Shown: positions 34,352 to 43,331, counted from the stretch's first letter. The stretch: 56,424 nucleotides of DNA from Pseudomonadota bacterium (GCA_027623205.1 JAQBYC010000015.1:1-56424), one strand, 5' to 3'. Translations and numbers: made by a program. Notes: generated from the letters alone by a model not told the origin.

Positions 34352-35752
34352 TCACGTCCGCGCGCCGGGTAAATCCAGGCGAAAAACAGTGCCGCCCGAG
34401 TCGCTGCGCAACAATGTCAGATCGCCGCCGTGGGCGACGATGAGTTCCTTGGCGATGGCGAGGCCCAGGCCCGTGCCTCCCGCCCGTGCTGAACTGGTAA
34501 AGGGTTCGAACAGATGCCGCCGCGCCTTGTCGGGCAGGCCCGGTCCGCTGTCGGCAAATTCAACGATGACGCCGGCGCCCCCGCGGCTGGCGGTCACGCT
34601 AACCTCGCCGCCCTGGGTCATGGCCTGAACTGCGTTCCGCGCCAGGTTCAGTAAAACCCGAAATATCTGCTCCCGGTCCGCCCGCACCATGATTTCCCCT
34701 GGCACGTCATTGCGCCAGGTGATGCTGCCATCGTTGGGCAGGCCGGCAAAGGCGGAAACATCATCCACTAGATCGCGCAAGGCAAACGCAACTGGCTTGG
34801 GCGCCGCTTCATCGGCTCGGCCGAAACTCAGGGTCTGGCTGCACAATTCGATTGCGCGGTCGATGGATTGCATCAGACGCGGGGCAACCTGGCGCACGGT
34901 CGGGTCCTGCACCTCGCCCAGACGGTCTGAAACCAATTGCGCGGTAGCCAGAATATTACGCAGATCATGATTAATTTTGCTGACCGCCGCCCCGAGCGCG
35001 GCAAGGTGGGCTTTTTGGGCCAGGGCCGCGCGCACGCCATCCTGCATATGGTGCAATTCGCGCTCCGCTTTCCCGATTTCATCGCCGCGGGTACTAAAGG
35101 CGATCATCGAGTTGGCATTCTCCGGCGCCTTGCGGAATGCGACCAGAGAGGCCGTGATGCGGCGCATCGGCAACACCATCAATAGCTGCAGAGACAGGAA
35201 TACCAGGCCGGCGGTCAGCAGCGAGATGATCAGGGATAGTTTCATGATATTGGTCGAATAATCGATCATCGCGGCAAACAGCTGTCTTTCATCGACGATC
35301 ACTTCCAGGCTGCCTTCGGACTGATCGGGAAAATCGCCCACGATGCGAAGCGTGCGGTCACCTTGCCTCAGGGTCGCAAAGGCATCGGCGATCAGTTGCG
35401 GCGCCCCCGCACCGCGCAGGTCATAAGTCGCATCCACATCGGGCGGCATGTCGTCCATCAAAATCATGATCCGCGCTTCCGGTCGCTTCAGGGCGATGCC
35501 CCGCACCATGGCGTTGGACAGCAACTCCAACTCCAGCGTCCGGCTGAGGACATTGTCCGGCGTGGCCTTCAGGGCCAGGGAGGCCAGATGTGCGTCCGCA
35601 ATGCGATTTTCAAGGAACATCAGGCGAAAGCGCGCGATGGACGGCACATATATCAGCACCTCGCTGAGCATGACGAAAATCATCGTCAGAACCAGCAAGC
35701 GGGCCGAGAGGCCGCGCAACCAGCGCGGCAGATTTCTTTTGCGTTCCTGCAT
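34352..35752 (-). CDS. Membrane sensor histidine kinase
   Basis: 466 aa from ATG 35752 (preceded by GGGG). The first membrane helix is about 17-38, a ~130-residue periplasmic sensor follows, and the second helix is about 172-194. A HAMP-like linker leads to the H-box with His262 in KINHDLRN. N-box LLNLARNAVQA, G1 DSGPGLP and G2 GGTGLGLAIAKELI are all intact, so it is catalytically competent. No response regulator is adjacent, which makes it an orphan kinase. Its 3' neighbour on the same strand is the SAM hydrolase. Confidence 0.9.
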   Translation of the reverse strand: MQERKRNLPRWLRGLSARLLVLTMIFVMLSEVLIYVPSIARFRLMFLENRIADAHLASLALKATPDNVLSRTLELELLSNAMVRGIALKRPEARIMILMDDMPPDVDATYDLRGAGAPQLIADAFATLRQGDRTLRIVGDFPDQSEGSLEVIVDERQLFAAMIDYSTNIMKLSLIISLLTAGLVFLSLQLLMVLPMRRITASLVAFRKAPENANSMIAFSTRGDEIGKAERELHHMQDGVRAALAQKAHLAALGAAVSKINHDLRNILATAQLVSDRLGEVQDPTVRQVAPRLMQSIDRAIELCSQTLSFGRADEAAPKPVAFALRDLVDDVSAFAGLPNDGSITWRNDVPGEIMVRADREQIFRVLLNLARNAVQAMTQGGEVSVTASRGGAGVIVEFADSGPGLPDKARRHLFEPFTSSARAGGTGLGLAIAKELIVAHGGDLTLLRSDSGGTVFRLDLPGART

Positions 35753-35860
35753 TACCCCGAAAGATAACCGATTTTCAGCCGCCAGCCCATGCAATGCCGT
35801 TCACCGGCAGCGGGACGAGGGTGCAAGTGGCGGGGCGCTCCGATAGGGATCAGGAAAATA

Positions 35861-37144
35861 CTAGCGGTGAGCCTTGCGCCGCCCCTCGGTTGGCCAGATG
35901 AACCAGATGAAGGCTATGACCTGGGTCGCGGTCACCGCCAGAAAAGCCCAGAGGTAGGCAATTTTGGGGTAGCTGCCGTCGGCGCCCATGGGCCATTGTT
36001 CGATCACCCAGCCAATACCCCATTGATAGGCAAAGGCCATGCCAAAGACCAGGACGTTGGCTGCCGTATTGGCGCGGGCCGCCTGACTAACGGGAAAATG
36101 ATGGGAGAGGGCGGCGAAGACCAATGCCGTCAGAGCAACGACAAGACCGATATAGCCCCAAAGCAGGTAACTTGAAGGGACAATATTCGAAACCAGAAAC
36201 AACATGCCCAATATGGAGAAGGCGCCGGCAAAGCCGCAAACCCCCGCCATATCGAAACCCAACCGTTGCAGAACGGCGGCGAACAGGCCACTGCCCATGA
36301 CCCCGACAATCATGCCAACCGCCATGATGGTCAAGTGGGTCGCGGTGTCATCCTGGCTGAAACCATCCACCTCCAGCAACCAGGGTCCTGCCCACAGCCC
36401 CTGGACAGCCAGATAGGTTGAAGCGCAGGTGAACATCAGGGGCACGATTCGCCAAAAATAGGGATCCCGGTAAATCTGGCCGATTTCCTTTATCTGCGAG
36501 ACCAGGCTGCCCGTAGCGGCGCTGTTGGGCCGTTCGGGCACCACCATCAGGATCAAGGCGGCGACAACCAGGGTGACGGCCGCCAGCACCATGAACATCG
36601 CCCGCCAGTCCATGATCTGCATGGCGATATCCACGGGCCCCGTCGCGGCCAGGGCGCCAAGGCCACCAAATGCCAGATACCAGCCGTTGATGACGGCCAC
36701 GCGATGTAGGGGAAACCACATGACGATCGCCTTCAACGCCGCCATCAGCCCGCCCGAGACGCCAAAGCCGATCATCGCCCGGGCCAGAATCAGAGTGGTA
36801 ACACTGTCGCCCATGGCGAACATCAGGGCGCCCACGGCGGCGACGCCATACAGGCTGCCCTGCACCCGCCGGGGGCCATAGCGGTCCAACAAGAGGCCCA
36901 GTGGGATCTGAAAGGCCGCGAAGGTCAGAAAATAGGCTGCCGACATCAAGCCCAGGTCGGCGGGGCCCAGGCCGATATCCTGGCGCAGGTAGGGCGCAAC
37001 AACTGCGTTGACGGTGCGGTAGAAGTAGGAGAAAAAATAGCCGCAGGCAAACGGCATGAAGACGACCAGCATGGCGCGCGCCATGCTGGTCCCTGGGCCG
37101 GTCCCCAGGCTAGGTGTTATTTTATCTGTCTCGCTGACGGTCAC
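35861..37144 (-). CDS. MFS transporter
   Basis: About 427 aa from GTG 37144 (TTG 37180 is possible). Twelve hydrophobic segments are present, with the family loop LLLDRYGPRRVQG between helices 2 and 3 and a start ACGYFFSYFYRTVNAVVAPYLRQD seen in MFS proteins annotated as nitrate/nitrite- or anion-type. The substrate is unknown. A perfect 26-bp palindrome at 37065-37090 lies in its 5' coding part. Confidence 0.85.
   Translation of the reverse strand: MTVSETDKITPSLGTGPGTSMARAMLVVFMPFACGYFFSYFYRTVNAVVAPYLRQDIGLGPADLGLMSAAYFLTFAAFQIPLGLLLDRYGPRRVQGSLYGVAAVGALMFAMGDSVTTLILARAMIGFGVSGGLMAALKAIVMWFPLHRVAVINGWYLAFGGLGALAATGPVDIAMQIMDWRAMFMVLAAVTLVVAALILMVVPERPNSAATGSLVSQIKEIGQIYRDPYFWRIVPLMFTCASTYLAVQGLWAGPWLLEVDGFSQDDTATHLTIMAVGMIVGVMGSGLFAAVLQRLGFDMAGVCGFAGAFSILGMLFLVSNIVPSSYLLWGYIGLVVALTALVFAALSHHFPVSQAARANTAANVLVFGMAFAYQWGIGWVIEQWPMGADGSYPKIAYLWAFLAVTATQVIAFIWFIWPTEGRRKAHR
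37065..37090. other. 26-bp perfect palindrome inside the MFS gene start
   Basis: The two 13-base halves (ACCAGCATGGCGC and its exact reverse complement) form an uninterrupted palindrome in the region encoding T-S-M-A-R-A-M-L-V. On mRNA this could fold just downstream of the start codon. It contains the central GGCGCGCC. Confidence 0.85.
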
Positions 37145-37206
37145 GGCCTCATGACTAGAGCATGACCACGACAAGCGCAAATGCCCAAGAGCATAGGATA
37201 GGACGA

Positions 37207-38142
37207 ATGGATAAAAAGCTTTTGCTGACCGCGGAAGTCAGCGCCGCCTTGGCCGAAAACCGTGCCGTGGTGGCTCTGGAGAGCAGTATCGTGGCTCAGG
37301 GTCTGCCAGAACCGGACAATCTGCGTGTCGGCCAGGCCATGCAGGACGTGGTTCGTGAACAAGGTGCCATACCGGCGATGACGGCGGTACTGGACGGCCG
37401 CCTGCGTGTTGGCCTCGGACCGGACGACATGGCCCGCCTGGCTGCCGCCGCGGATGGCCGCAAATGCGGCGCCCGCGATCTGGGGCCCGCCATGGCCCTG
37501 GGTCTACCCGGCGCCACCACGGTTTCCGCCACGGTACGGATCGCCGCGGCGGCGGGCATTTCGGTCTTCGGCACCGGCGGCATTGGCGGGGTGCATCGAA
37601 TGATAGCGGGTCCCGCGGCAGGCCGGATCGATGTATCGAGCGACCTGCTGGCCATGTCCCAGGCGCCGGTGGCGGTTGTCAGCAGCGGCGCGAAATCCCT
37701 TTTGGACCTGCCGACCACACTGGAAACCCTTGAGTCCCTGGGCGTGCCGGTCCTGGGCTTTCGCTGCGACCAATTTCCCGCTTTCTATACCGCCGACAGC
37801 GATCTGCCCGTGAGCTACCGCTTTGACGAACTGGCGCTGCTGGCAGGCGCCTTGCGGGCCCATTGGTCCCTGCCCGGTGCGGGCGGTGTCCTGGTCTGTA
37901 ATCCACCGCCCCCGGAGCTTGCCATGACCGCTGATGCGGTGGAAGCCTTGGTTCGGCAGGCGGTCAGCGCCGCCGCCACGGCCGGCATTTCCGGCGGCGC
38001 CCTGACGCCTTTTGTCCTGTCCCATATGCGCCAGGCCTCAGGGGGCCAAACGTTGCGGGTCAACGCTGCCCTGGCTATCGCCAATGCCGCCCTGGCCGGA
38101 CAATTAGCCGTTGCTTTGGCGGCTTGTCGCAATGGCCCTTGA
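37207..38142 (+). CDS. psuG: Pseudouridine-5'-phosphate glycosidase
   Basis: 311 aa from ATG 37207, the usual family length. Catalytic Glu25 lies in VVALESSIVAQG and Lys163 in VVSSGAKSLLDLP; the signature FGTGGIGGVHR is at 121-131. It splits pseudouridine 5'-phosphate reversibly into uracil and ribose 5-phosphate, in RNA-nucleoside salvage. The pseudouridine kinase (psuK) that usually accompanies it is not adjacent; a PfkB-type kinase is 9 kb away and looks adenosine-specific. It is divergent from the MFS gene. Confidence 0.93.
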   Translation: MDKKLLLTAEVSAALAENRAVVALESSIVAQGLPEPDNLRVGQAMQDVVREQGAIPAMTAVLDGRLRVGLGPDDMARLAAAADGRKCGARDLGPAMALGLPGATTVSATVRIAAAAGISVFGTGGIGGVHRMIAGPAAGRIDVSSDLLAMSQAPVAVVSSGAKSLLDLPTTLETLESLGVPVLGFRCDQFPAFYTADSDLPVSYRFDELALLAGALRAHWSLPGAGGVLVCNPPPPELAMTADAVEALVRQAVSAAATAGISGGALTPFVLSHMRQASGGQTLRVNAALAIANAALAGQLAVALAACRNGP

Positions 38143-38187
38143 AAATAGCCCCCCGCGGTTGCGGCGGCGCCAAAATTTTGCCTTCGA

Positions 38188-39045
38188 TCAGGCGCCTGTG
38201 GCGGTCAGCGCTTGCAGATAGGGCGGCATGGCAAAGGCGCCCAGATGTACGGCGGGACTGTAGTAGCGCAAATCCAAATCCAGCGATTTCCGCCGTGCCT
38301 CCAGTACCGTCAAGGATATGGCGCCTGCATCGGTCCCTTGCGAGGCGCAGCCGAAAGCCATGCACCCGCCCATGTACATGGGTACGGCGGCGAAATAAAA
38401 GCGTGGATAGTGAAACAACGCCGCGAACGTCTTGGCGGAGGCGGAAAATTCCTCGGCCTGCATGAACGGCACGCCATTCTGGGTCACCAGGATGCCCGAA
38501 GGCTGCAGACAGCGGCGGCAATCATCATAAAATCCTCGGCTGAACAGCACTTCTCCGGGTCCCATCGGGTCGGTGGAATCGACGATGATCAGATCAAAGC
38601 GGCGGTCTGTTTCGGCCAGAAATTTGGCGCCATCCTCGATCCGCAATTCCGTTCGTGGATCATCAAAGGCCTGGCCACAGATCATGCCCAAATGTTTGCG
38701 CGCCAGATCGACGACACCGTTGTCCAATTCGATCATGGTGACCCGGTCCACCGGATGTTTCAGCACCTCTTCCAGGCAGCCGCCGTCGCCACCGCCGATA
38801 ATCAGCACTTCGCGCGGATATTCCAGCGCGAACAGGGGCATATGCGCCAGCATCTCGTGATAGATGAATTCATCGCGCTCGGTGGTCTGCACCACATCGT
38901 CCAGGATCAAAACCCGGCCTAACCGTGCATTGTCGAAAATCAGCACCGATTGAAATTCAGTGCGGCCGCGATAGATCAAACGATCCATCCGGATCTCCGT
39001 GTGCAGTTCCAGATGTAGATTTTCGCGAAACCATTCTGGCATCAT
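38188..39045 (-). CDS. speE: Polyamine aminopropyltransferase (spermidine synthase)
   Basis: 285 aa from ATG 39045 (GGCGGGG upstream); longer in-frame starts lack similarity. The decarboxylated-SAM site is GGGDGG (84-89), the catalytic Asp lies in VDSTDPMGPGEVLFS, and QSVLIFDN near the N-terminus is also conserved. It transfers aminopropyl from decarboxylated SAM to putrescine. No speD or ornithine decarboxylase is adjacent. Repeat copy 4 lies just upstream. Confidence 0.9.
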   Translation of the reverse strand: MMPEWFRENLHLELHTEIRMDRLIYRGRTEFQSVLIFDNARLGRVLILDDVVQTTERDEFIYHEMLAHMPLFALEYPREVLIIGGGDGGCLEEVLKHPVDRVTMIELDNGVVDLARKHLGMICGQAFDDPRTELRIEDGAKFLAETDRRFDLIIVDSTDPMGPGEVLFSRGFYDDCRRCLQPSGILVTQNGVPFMQAEEFSASAKTFAALFHYPRFYFAAVPMYMGGCMAFGCASQGTDAGAISLTVLEARRKSLDLDLRYYSPAVHLGAFAMPPYLQALTATGA

Positions 39046-39131
39046 TGTCGCCCCGCCATTCCATTTTGCTCCCATGCAATCATGATGGGCCAACATAGCG
39101 TAGCGCACGCACGGATCATACAGGGGTATTT

Positions 39132-39234
39132 AGAGCAATTTTCGACTAATTAGAGTCGCGGGCGCGACTTAAGTAATTGACTCTATTGCTGTTTTTTAAA
39201 GATTCTGAGCACATTTAGATTAAATGCGCTCTGG
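39132..39234. repeat. Dispersed ~103-bp intergenic repeat, copy 4
   Basis: It begins AGAGCAATTTTCGACTAATT and ends in the hairpin 39207-39216 / 39222-39231. Against copy 1 the stem shows two paired (compensatory) substitutions and one mismatch. It is of the same subtype as copy 3. Its right end encodes the last three residues (E-R-I) and the TAA of the DUF2336 protein on the minus strand. Confidence 0.9.
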
Positions 39235-40425
39235 TGGCGGAGCGAAACCATTCGATGGCGTCGGGGGGGCGGCTTTTGCCGTTGTCTCGACGTCTGCTTG
39301 GGGTTGGTTGCGAATGGCCCAAAACCGCATGGCGCGCTGTGCGTTCTCGATGGGAATTTGATTGTACAGATCCAATAGAGTGGCCACTTCTTCCGGCCGG
39401 CGCAGTTGTTTTTTCACGGCGCCGGTGGCGCTGATTTCAGAGCTGCCGCCTTCCGTTGCGCCTTCCAGCAATAGCACGATGGTAGAAAACGTGGAGAGAT
39501 CAAAGCGTTTGGCCCGGCAGGCCACGGCAACGGCCTCATGACCCGGGTTAAGGACGATGCGCCTGGCCGTTTTCTGATCGATATCCGTCAAATAGCCCAG
39601 GGCGGCGATAAACTCCGGCACCTGGCCTCGGCGCAAATATTGCACCAGGGAATCCTGGTTCAACTGGCCCAGGCGCATGCGCCGGCGCACTGTCCGTTCC
39701 ACCCGGTTCAGGCTTTCCTCATCTTCTTCATTCGCCCCCATCATGCCGCGTTCGGCTTCCACCAGCATCTGATCGACCAGCTTTTCGTCAATATCCGCGT
39801 CGGTCATGATCTGTCTCTTTAGCGCGGCGCTGACCCACCAGAACATATCGTGCATCAAGTCGGGGGGTAAATCCTTGCGGCTCAATAGCGGTTCCCATAG
39901 CGCCGCGCCCGATTCCGAGCGGCCAACGATGGATTCCATGGCGCCGCGCGAAATCTTGGCGTGATCATTGCTGACCAGCGATAGCACCACCTCATCATCG
40001 CCCTTGGTAACCAGGGCATCGGCCACTTTCGCGCTGACTTCGGATCGGATCGAAATCGATAGCTGGTGGTCCTTGCCATGTTTGTTGACGATGTCGATCA
40101 GATCCTGATCGCTCAACCCGCCGTTGCGCTCCAGCAAGGGCCGGGCGACCTGGATATCGTCGTTGGCAAGCTGGCGAATAAGCGCGACGGGCGCATTATC
40201 GAGGTCTGCCAGGCGATTGCTCAAACGGGCGCGAACTTCGCGTTCAACCTCTGTCGCAACCCGGCCCAGGATATCGGCTGCGATCTCCGCTTCCTGTTCA
40301 TTCAGCACCGGACCGCCGTCGAGAAACAGGTCCGCGACACCTTCCAGCAGTTCGCGCCGCTTGTCCGACGAGGTCTCTTGGGCCACATCGATAAGATTTT
40401 CAAGTTTGCTTGTGCGTGGCGACAT
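39220..40425 (-). CDS. DUF2336 domain-containing protein
   Basis: 401-aa soluble, acidic, helical-repeat protein. The N-terminal section (RRELLEGVADLFLDGGPVLNEQEAEIAADILGRVATEVEREVRARLS) is the hallmark of DUF2336, a family of alphaproteobacteria with no firm function and suggested links to signalling. No catalytic motif is visible. The final three residues and stop codon fall inside repeat copy 4. It stands alone between speE and tRNA-Gly. Confidence 0.85.
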   Translation of the reverse strand: MSPRTSKLENLIDVAQETSSDKRRELLEGVADLFLDGGPVLNEQEAEIAADILGRVATEVEREVRARLSNRLADLDNAPVALIRQLANDDIQVARPLLERNGGLSDQDLIDIVNKHGKDHQLSISIRSEVSAKVADALVTKGDDEVVLSLVSNDHAKISRGAMESIVGRSESGAALWEPLLSRKDLPPDLMHDMFWWVSAALKRQIMTDADIDEKLVDQMLVEAERGMMGANEEDEESLNRVERTVRRRMRLGQLNQDSLVQYLRRGQVPEFIAALGYLTDIDQKTARRIVLNPGHEAVAVACRAKRFDLSTFSTIVLLLEGATEGGSSEISATGAVKKQLRRPEEVATLLDLYNQIPIENAQRAMRFWAIRNQPQADVETTAKAAPPTPSNGFAPPPERI

Positions 40426-40865
40426 GCCTTGGTCAGGCTCACAAAATTATCCGCGTGCTGACTTGAAGATTGGCCCGAACTGGTTAAAAAACAGTGATTT
40501 TGAGGTGAGCAGCGCCGCTGATTTCCCGATGATATCGCCGCTTTACAGCACTGATGGCAGCCGGGGGCATGTCCTGGCGGCACGGCGCGCCGGCTCATCG
40601 TAAATGCATTTACCCCTCAAGCTTGAGGGGGCGGATAGAGACGGATGGCTTTCAACGCGCGCCCAATATCAGCGACAGCTTGAGAACCTGATAGATGGCG
40701 CCCATCTTGCTGCTTATTGTCAGATCACATACAGATCCGCATTTGTTCACGCTGTCTGACTGCTGGCGGGGGCGGATGCCCATGGTCCGCGCGATTGCCA
40801 TATTCCGGCAGCGCTCACAAAGCTATTGACCAGCGCTTTCGAAGACACCGATATCGCAAAAAAAT
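40426..40865. other. 440-bp non-coding region with adjacent palindromes
   Basis: I find no convincing gene here. Two perfect palindromes touch each other: GTAAATGCATTTAC (40600-40613) and CCCCTCAAGCTTGAGGGG (40613-40630). The rest holds no recognisable RNA or repeat. The right border carries seven A residues (40858-40864), which on the minus strand give a T-run directly after the tRNA. Confidence 0.6.
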
Positions 40866-40940
40866 TGGAGCGGGCGATGAGATTCGAACTCACGACTTCA
40901 ACCTTGGCAAGGTTGCGCTCTACCCCTGAGCTACGCCCGC
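40866..40940 (-). tRNA. tRNA-Gly (anticodon GCC)
   Basis: The minus-strand product opens GCGGGCGTAGCTCAGGGGTA and its anticodon stem CAACC/GGTTG encloses TTGCCAA, anticodon GCC. The T-arm contains GAGTTCGAATCTC, and the acceptor strand CGCCCGC pairs with the 5' end. The discriminator T and CCA are encoded. A seven-T tract follows the 3' end and could serve as terminator. Confidence 0.97.
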
Positions 40941-40975
40941 GCCTGGATAGGCCCAGCGTCTGCCGGGCGGCCAGA

Positions 40976-41003
40976 TATATACGCCATTCCACCGATCTTG
41001 CAA
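40976..41003 (-). promoter_or_regulatory. Sigma-70 promoter of tRNA-Gly
   Basis: On the minus strand TTGCAA (40998-41003) and TATATA (40976-40981) are spaced by 16 bp, close to the housekeeping consensus. The -10 box lies 35 bp before the mature tRNA 5' end, leaving a leader of about 28 nt for RNase P removal. Confidence 0.6.
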
Positions 41004-41078
41004 GTGCCTAAGCCGATCTTTAAACCATCGGCAAAACCATAATGTTACAGCCAACTTCCCTGCACGGAGGATAGCCCC

Positions 41079-41567
41079 ATGCCCGCCAGTCCGGACGCAT
41101 TGTTCCAACGCCTGGATGATTTAGCGATTTCCCATGAAACCACCCATCACCCGGCGCTGCATACGGTCGCCGAAAGCCAAGCCGTGCGCGGGCAGATTTC
41201 GGGCGCCCACAACAAGAACCTGTTTCTGCGGGACAAGAAAAAACAGACCTGGTTGGTTTGCACCCTGGAAGACAAGAAAATTGAGATGAAACAACTGCAT
41301 GGCCAAATCGGCGCGGCGCGTCTCAGCTTTGGTTCAGCCGACCGGTTGGCGGAATTCCTGGGTGTTTTGCCTGGTTCGGTAACGCCATTCGCGCTGATCA
41401 ATGATCCCCAGTGCCGGGTCAGGGTGGTTTTGGACGCAGCGATGCTGGCCCACGAGCAGGTCAACTTCCACCCGTTGGTCAATACCATGACCACCACAAT
41501 TTCCACCGCCGACCTGTTACGCTTTGTGCGCGCCTGCGGCCACGAACCTCTGACGCCGTGGCTTTAA
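41079..41567 (+). CDS. YbaK/ProX-type aminoacyl-tRNA deacylase
   Basis: 162-aa editing-domain protein. THHPALHTVAESQAVRGQISGAHNKNLFLRDKKKQTWLV is the characteristic N-terminal half, with the substrate-contacting Lys in NKNLFLRDKK, and the C-terminal NFHPLVNTMTTTIS is conserved in free-standing ProX/PrdX proteins. It hydrolyses mischarged alanyl- or cysteinyl-tRNA(Pro). It is monocistronic, with a GGAGG ribosome site. Confidence 0.9.
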   Translation: MPASPDALFQRLDDLAISHETTHHPALHTVAESQAVRGQISGAHNKNLFLRDKKKQTWLVCTLEDKKIEMKQLHGQIGAARLSFGSADRLAEFLGVLPGSVTPFALINDPQCRVRVVLDAAMLAHEQVNFHPLVNTMTTTISTADLLRFVRACGHEPLTPWL

Positions 41568-41708
41568 CAAAAGTTCCGAGCGTATATGGCTATTTGATGG
41601 TACCCATGTGGGCCGAAGCGCTTGACGCCGGACGCTGCCTGTCCTTGTATGCGCATTCACGCAGGACATTATTCATATACACTGCCAGATTAAATACAGG
41701 AACGACCC

Positions 41709-42611
41709 ATGGAACCAATCATTGGAGAGATATCCGCGCCTGCCGATGCGGTGAAGGACGGCGATACCGCCAGCTTTGCCCAGGATGTGATAGAGGCGAG
41801 CCGCGAGGTCCCGGTCATTGTCGATTTCTGGGCGCCATGGTGCGGCCCGTGCAAGACCCTGGGTCCGACCATAGAAAAGGCGGTCAAGGCCGCCGGTGGC
41901 CAGGTCAAGCTGGTCAAGATCAATGTTGATGAGAACCAGCAACTGGCGCAGCAACTGCGCGTGCAATCGATCCCAGCGGTTTTTGCCTTTAAGAATGGCC
42001 AACCGGTTGATGGTTTCGTCGGCGCGCAGCCGGAGAGCCAGATTAAGGCCTTTATCGGTCGCCTGACCGGGGACGCCGGCCCCTCGCCGATCGAAAGGGC
42101 GGTGGAACAAGGCGAAACGGCACTGGCGGCCGGAGATATTGAAACCGCGGCCGATATTTTTGGCCAGATTTTGCGCGCGGACGCGGAAAACGCCCGTGCC
42201 ATCGCCGGACTGTGCCATTGTTTGATTGCAAGTGGCGAGCGAGAGGAAGCTCGGCAGATGCTGGACGGCCTGGAGGGTAAGCTGGCCACCGACCCGGCCA
42301 TCCAGTCGGTCCGCGCGGCCCTGGATCTTGCGGAGCAATCGGTTGATGTGGGCGATGTCTCGGCTTTTCGCGCCCGCTTGGAGGCGGATGGCAACGATCA
42401 TGAAGCGCGCATGGAGTTATCCAAGGCCCTGCTGGCGGCGGGGCAGCGCGAGGAAGCGGTGGAAGAGCTGCTTGAGTGCATTCGCCGCGACCGCAATTGG
42501 AATGACGAAGCCGCGCGCAAGCAACTGCTGACCCTGTTCGAGGCCTTTGGCCATGCGGACGAGTTGACCGCCACGGCTCGGCGGCGGCTGAGTTCAATGC
42601 TGTTTTCCTGA
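41709..42611 (+). CDS. Thioredoxin-TPR co-chaperone (CnoX/YbbN-like)
   Basis: 300 aa. The thioredoxin domain has an intact WCGPC redox motif near residue 44 and cis-Pro SIPAVFAF. It is followed by a helical TPR-like C-terminal half (SPIERAVEQGETALAAGDIETAADIFGQIL onward), the arrangement of CnoX, which hands unfolded proteins to chaperonin. Unlike E. coli CnoX the active site retains both cysteines, so redox activity is likely. It heads a co-directional cluster with the Lon-N and Trm112 genes. Confidence 0.9.
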   Translation: MEPIIGEISAPADAVKDGDTASFAQDVIEASREVPVIVDFWAPWCGPCKTLGPTIEKAVKAAGGQVKLVKINVDENQQLAQQLRVQSIPAVFAFKNGQPVDGFVGAQPESQIKAFIGRLTGDAGPSPIERAVEQGETALAAGDIETAADIFGQILRADAENARAIAGLCHCLIASGEREEARQMLDGLEGKLATDPAIQSVRAALDLAEQSVDVGDVSAFRARLEADGNDHEARMELSKALLAAGQREEAVEELLECIRRDRNWNDEAARKQLLTLFEAFGHADELTATARRRLSSMLFS

Positions 42612-42632
42612 TCCGGATGGGCGGGTAGACCG

Positions 42633-43331
42633 GTGGCCGGCGACAGTGAAGATGATGGGAGCGTGGCGGACGCGCTGCCCGTGCGGATTCCAATCTTTCC
42701 CTTGAGCGGCGTGCTGTTGCTGCCTGCTGCCAAACTGCCCTTGAATATCTTTGAACCGCGTTATCTGGATATGGTCCGTGACGTCATGGCGGGCGATCAG
42801 ATCATCGGCATGGTCCAGCCCCTGCACAAGACTGAAAACAGCGCGCACCCCGCTGTTTATGATATTGGCGGCGCCGGACGCATCACCTCCTTTGCGGAGG
42901 CCCCGGACAACCGGTTTCATATAACCCTGACCGGGCTGTCACGCTTTGCCATCATCAAGGAACTGACGGTGACCACCCGTTATCGCCAGGTTGTCGCAGA
43001 TTGGGACCGCTTTGCCGCCGACCGCTGGGCGGAGGATGAAGGCTCCGGCGTCGATCGGGACCGGCTGCTGACCGCCCTGCGGGCCTATTTGGCGTTGGCC
43101 CAGATACCGGCCGAATGGGGGACCATCGTCAAGGCGGAAATAGGCCCGTTGATTACCTCCCTGGCGATGATATGCCCCTTTGGTCCGGCCGAGAAACAAG
43201 CGTTGCTGGAGGCCCGTGACCTGTTCGAACGCAGCCGGATCATGACCGCGCTGGTCGAAATGGCCTTATTGCAACGCACCGGCGGCGGTGGCGCCGAGGA
43301 CGAGAATGACGATGATCACCAAATACACTGA
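42633..43331 (+). CDS. Lon N-terminal (substrate-binding) domain protein
   Basis: 232 aa from GTG 42633. IPIFPLSGVLLLPAAKLPLNIFEPRYLDMVRDVM is the classic start of the LON/PUA-like substrate-binding domain. It contains no ATPase or protease domain. Such stand-alone proteins are common in alphaproteobacteria between a thioredoxin gene and a Trm112 gene, exactly as here. Their role is unproven; substrate recognition for proteolysis is inferred from Lon. Confidence 0.88.
   Translation: MAGDSEDDGSVADALPVRIPIFPLSGVLLLPAAKLPLNIFEPRYLDMVRDVMAGDQIIGMVQPLHKTENSAHPAVYDIGGAGRITSFAEAPDNRFHITLTGLSRFAIIKELTVTTRYRQVVADWDRFAADRWAEDEGSGVDRDRLLTALRAYLALAQIPAEWGTIVKAEIGPLITSLAMICPFGPAEKQALLEARDLFERSRIMTALVEMALLQRTGGGGAEDENDDDHQIH

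Noticed and set aside
37154-37164. AGAGCATGACC near the MFS/psuG divergence as a repeat fragment
   Set aside because: Only a few bases match; too short to separate from chance.
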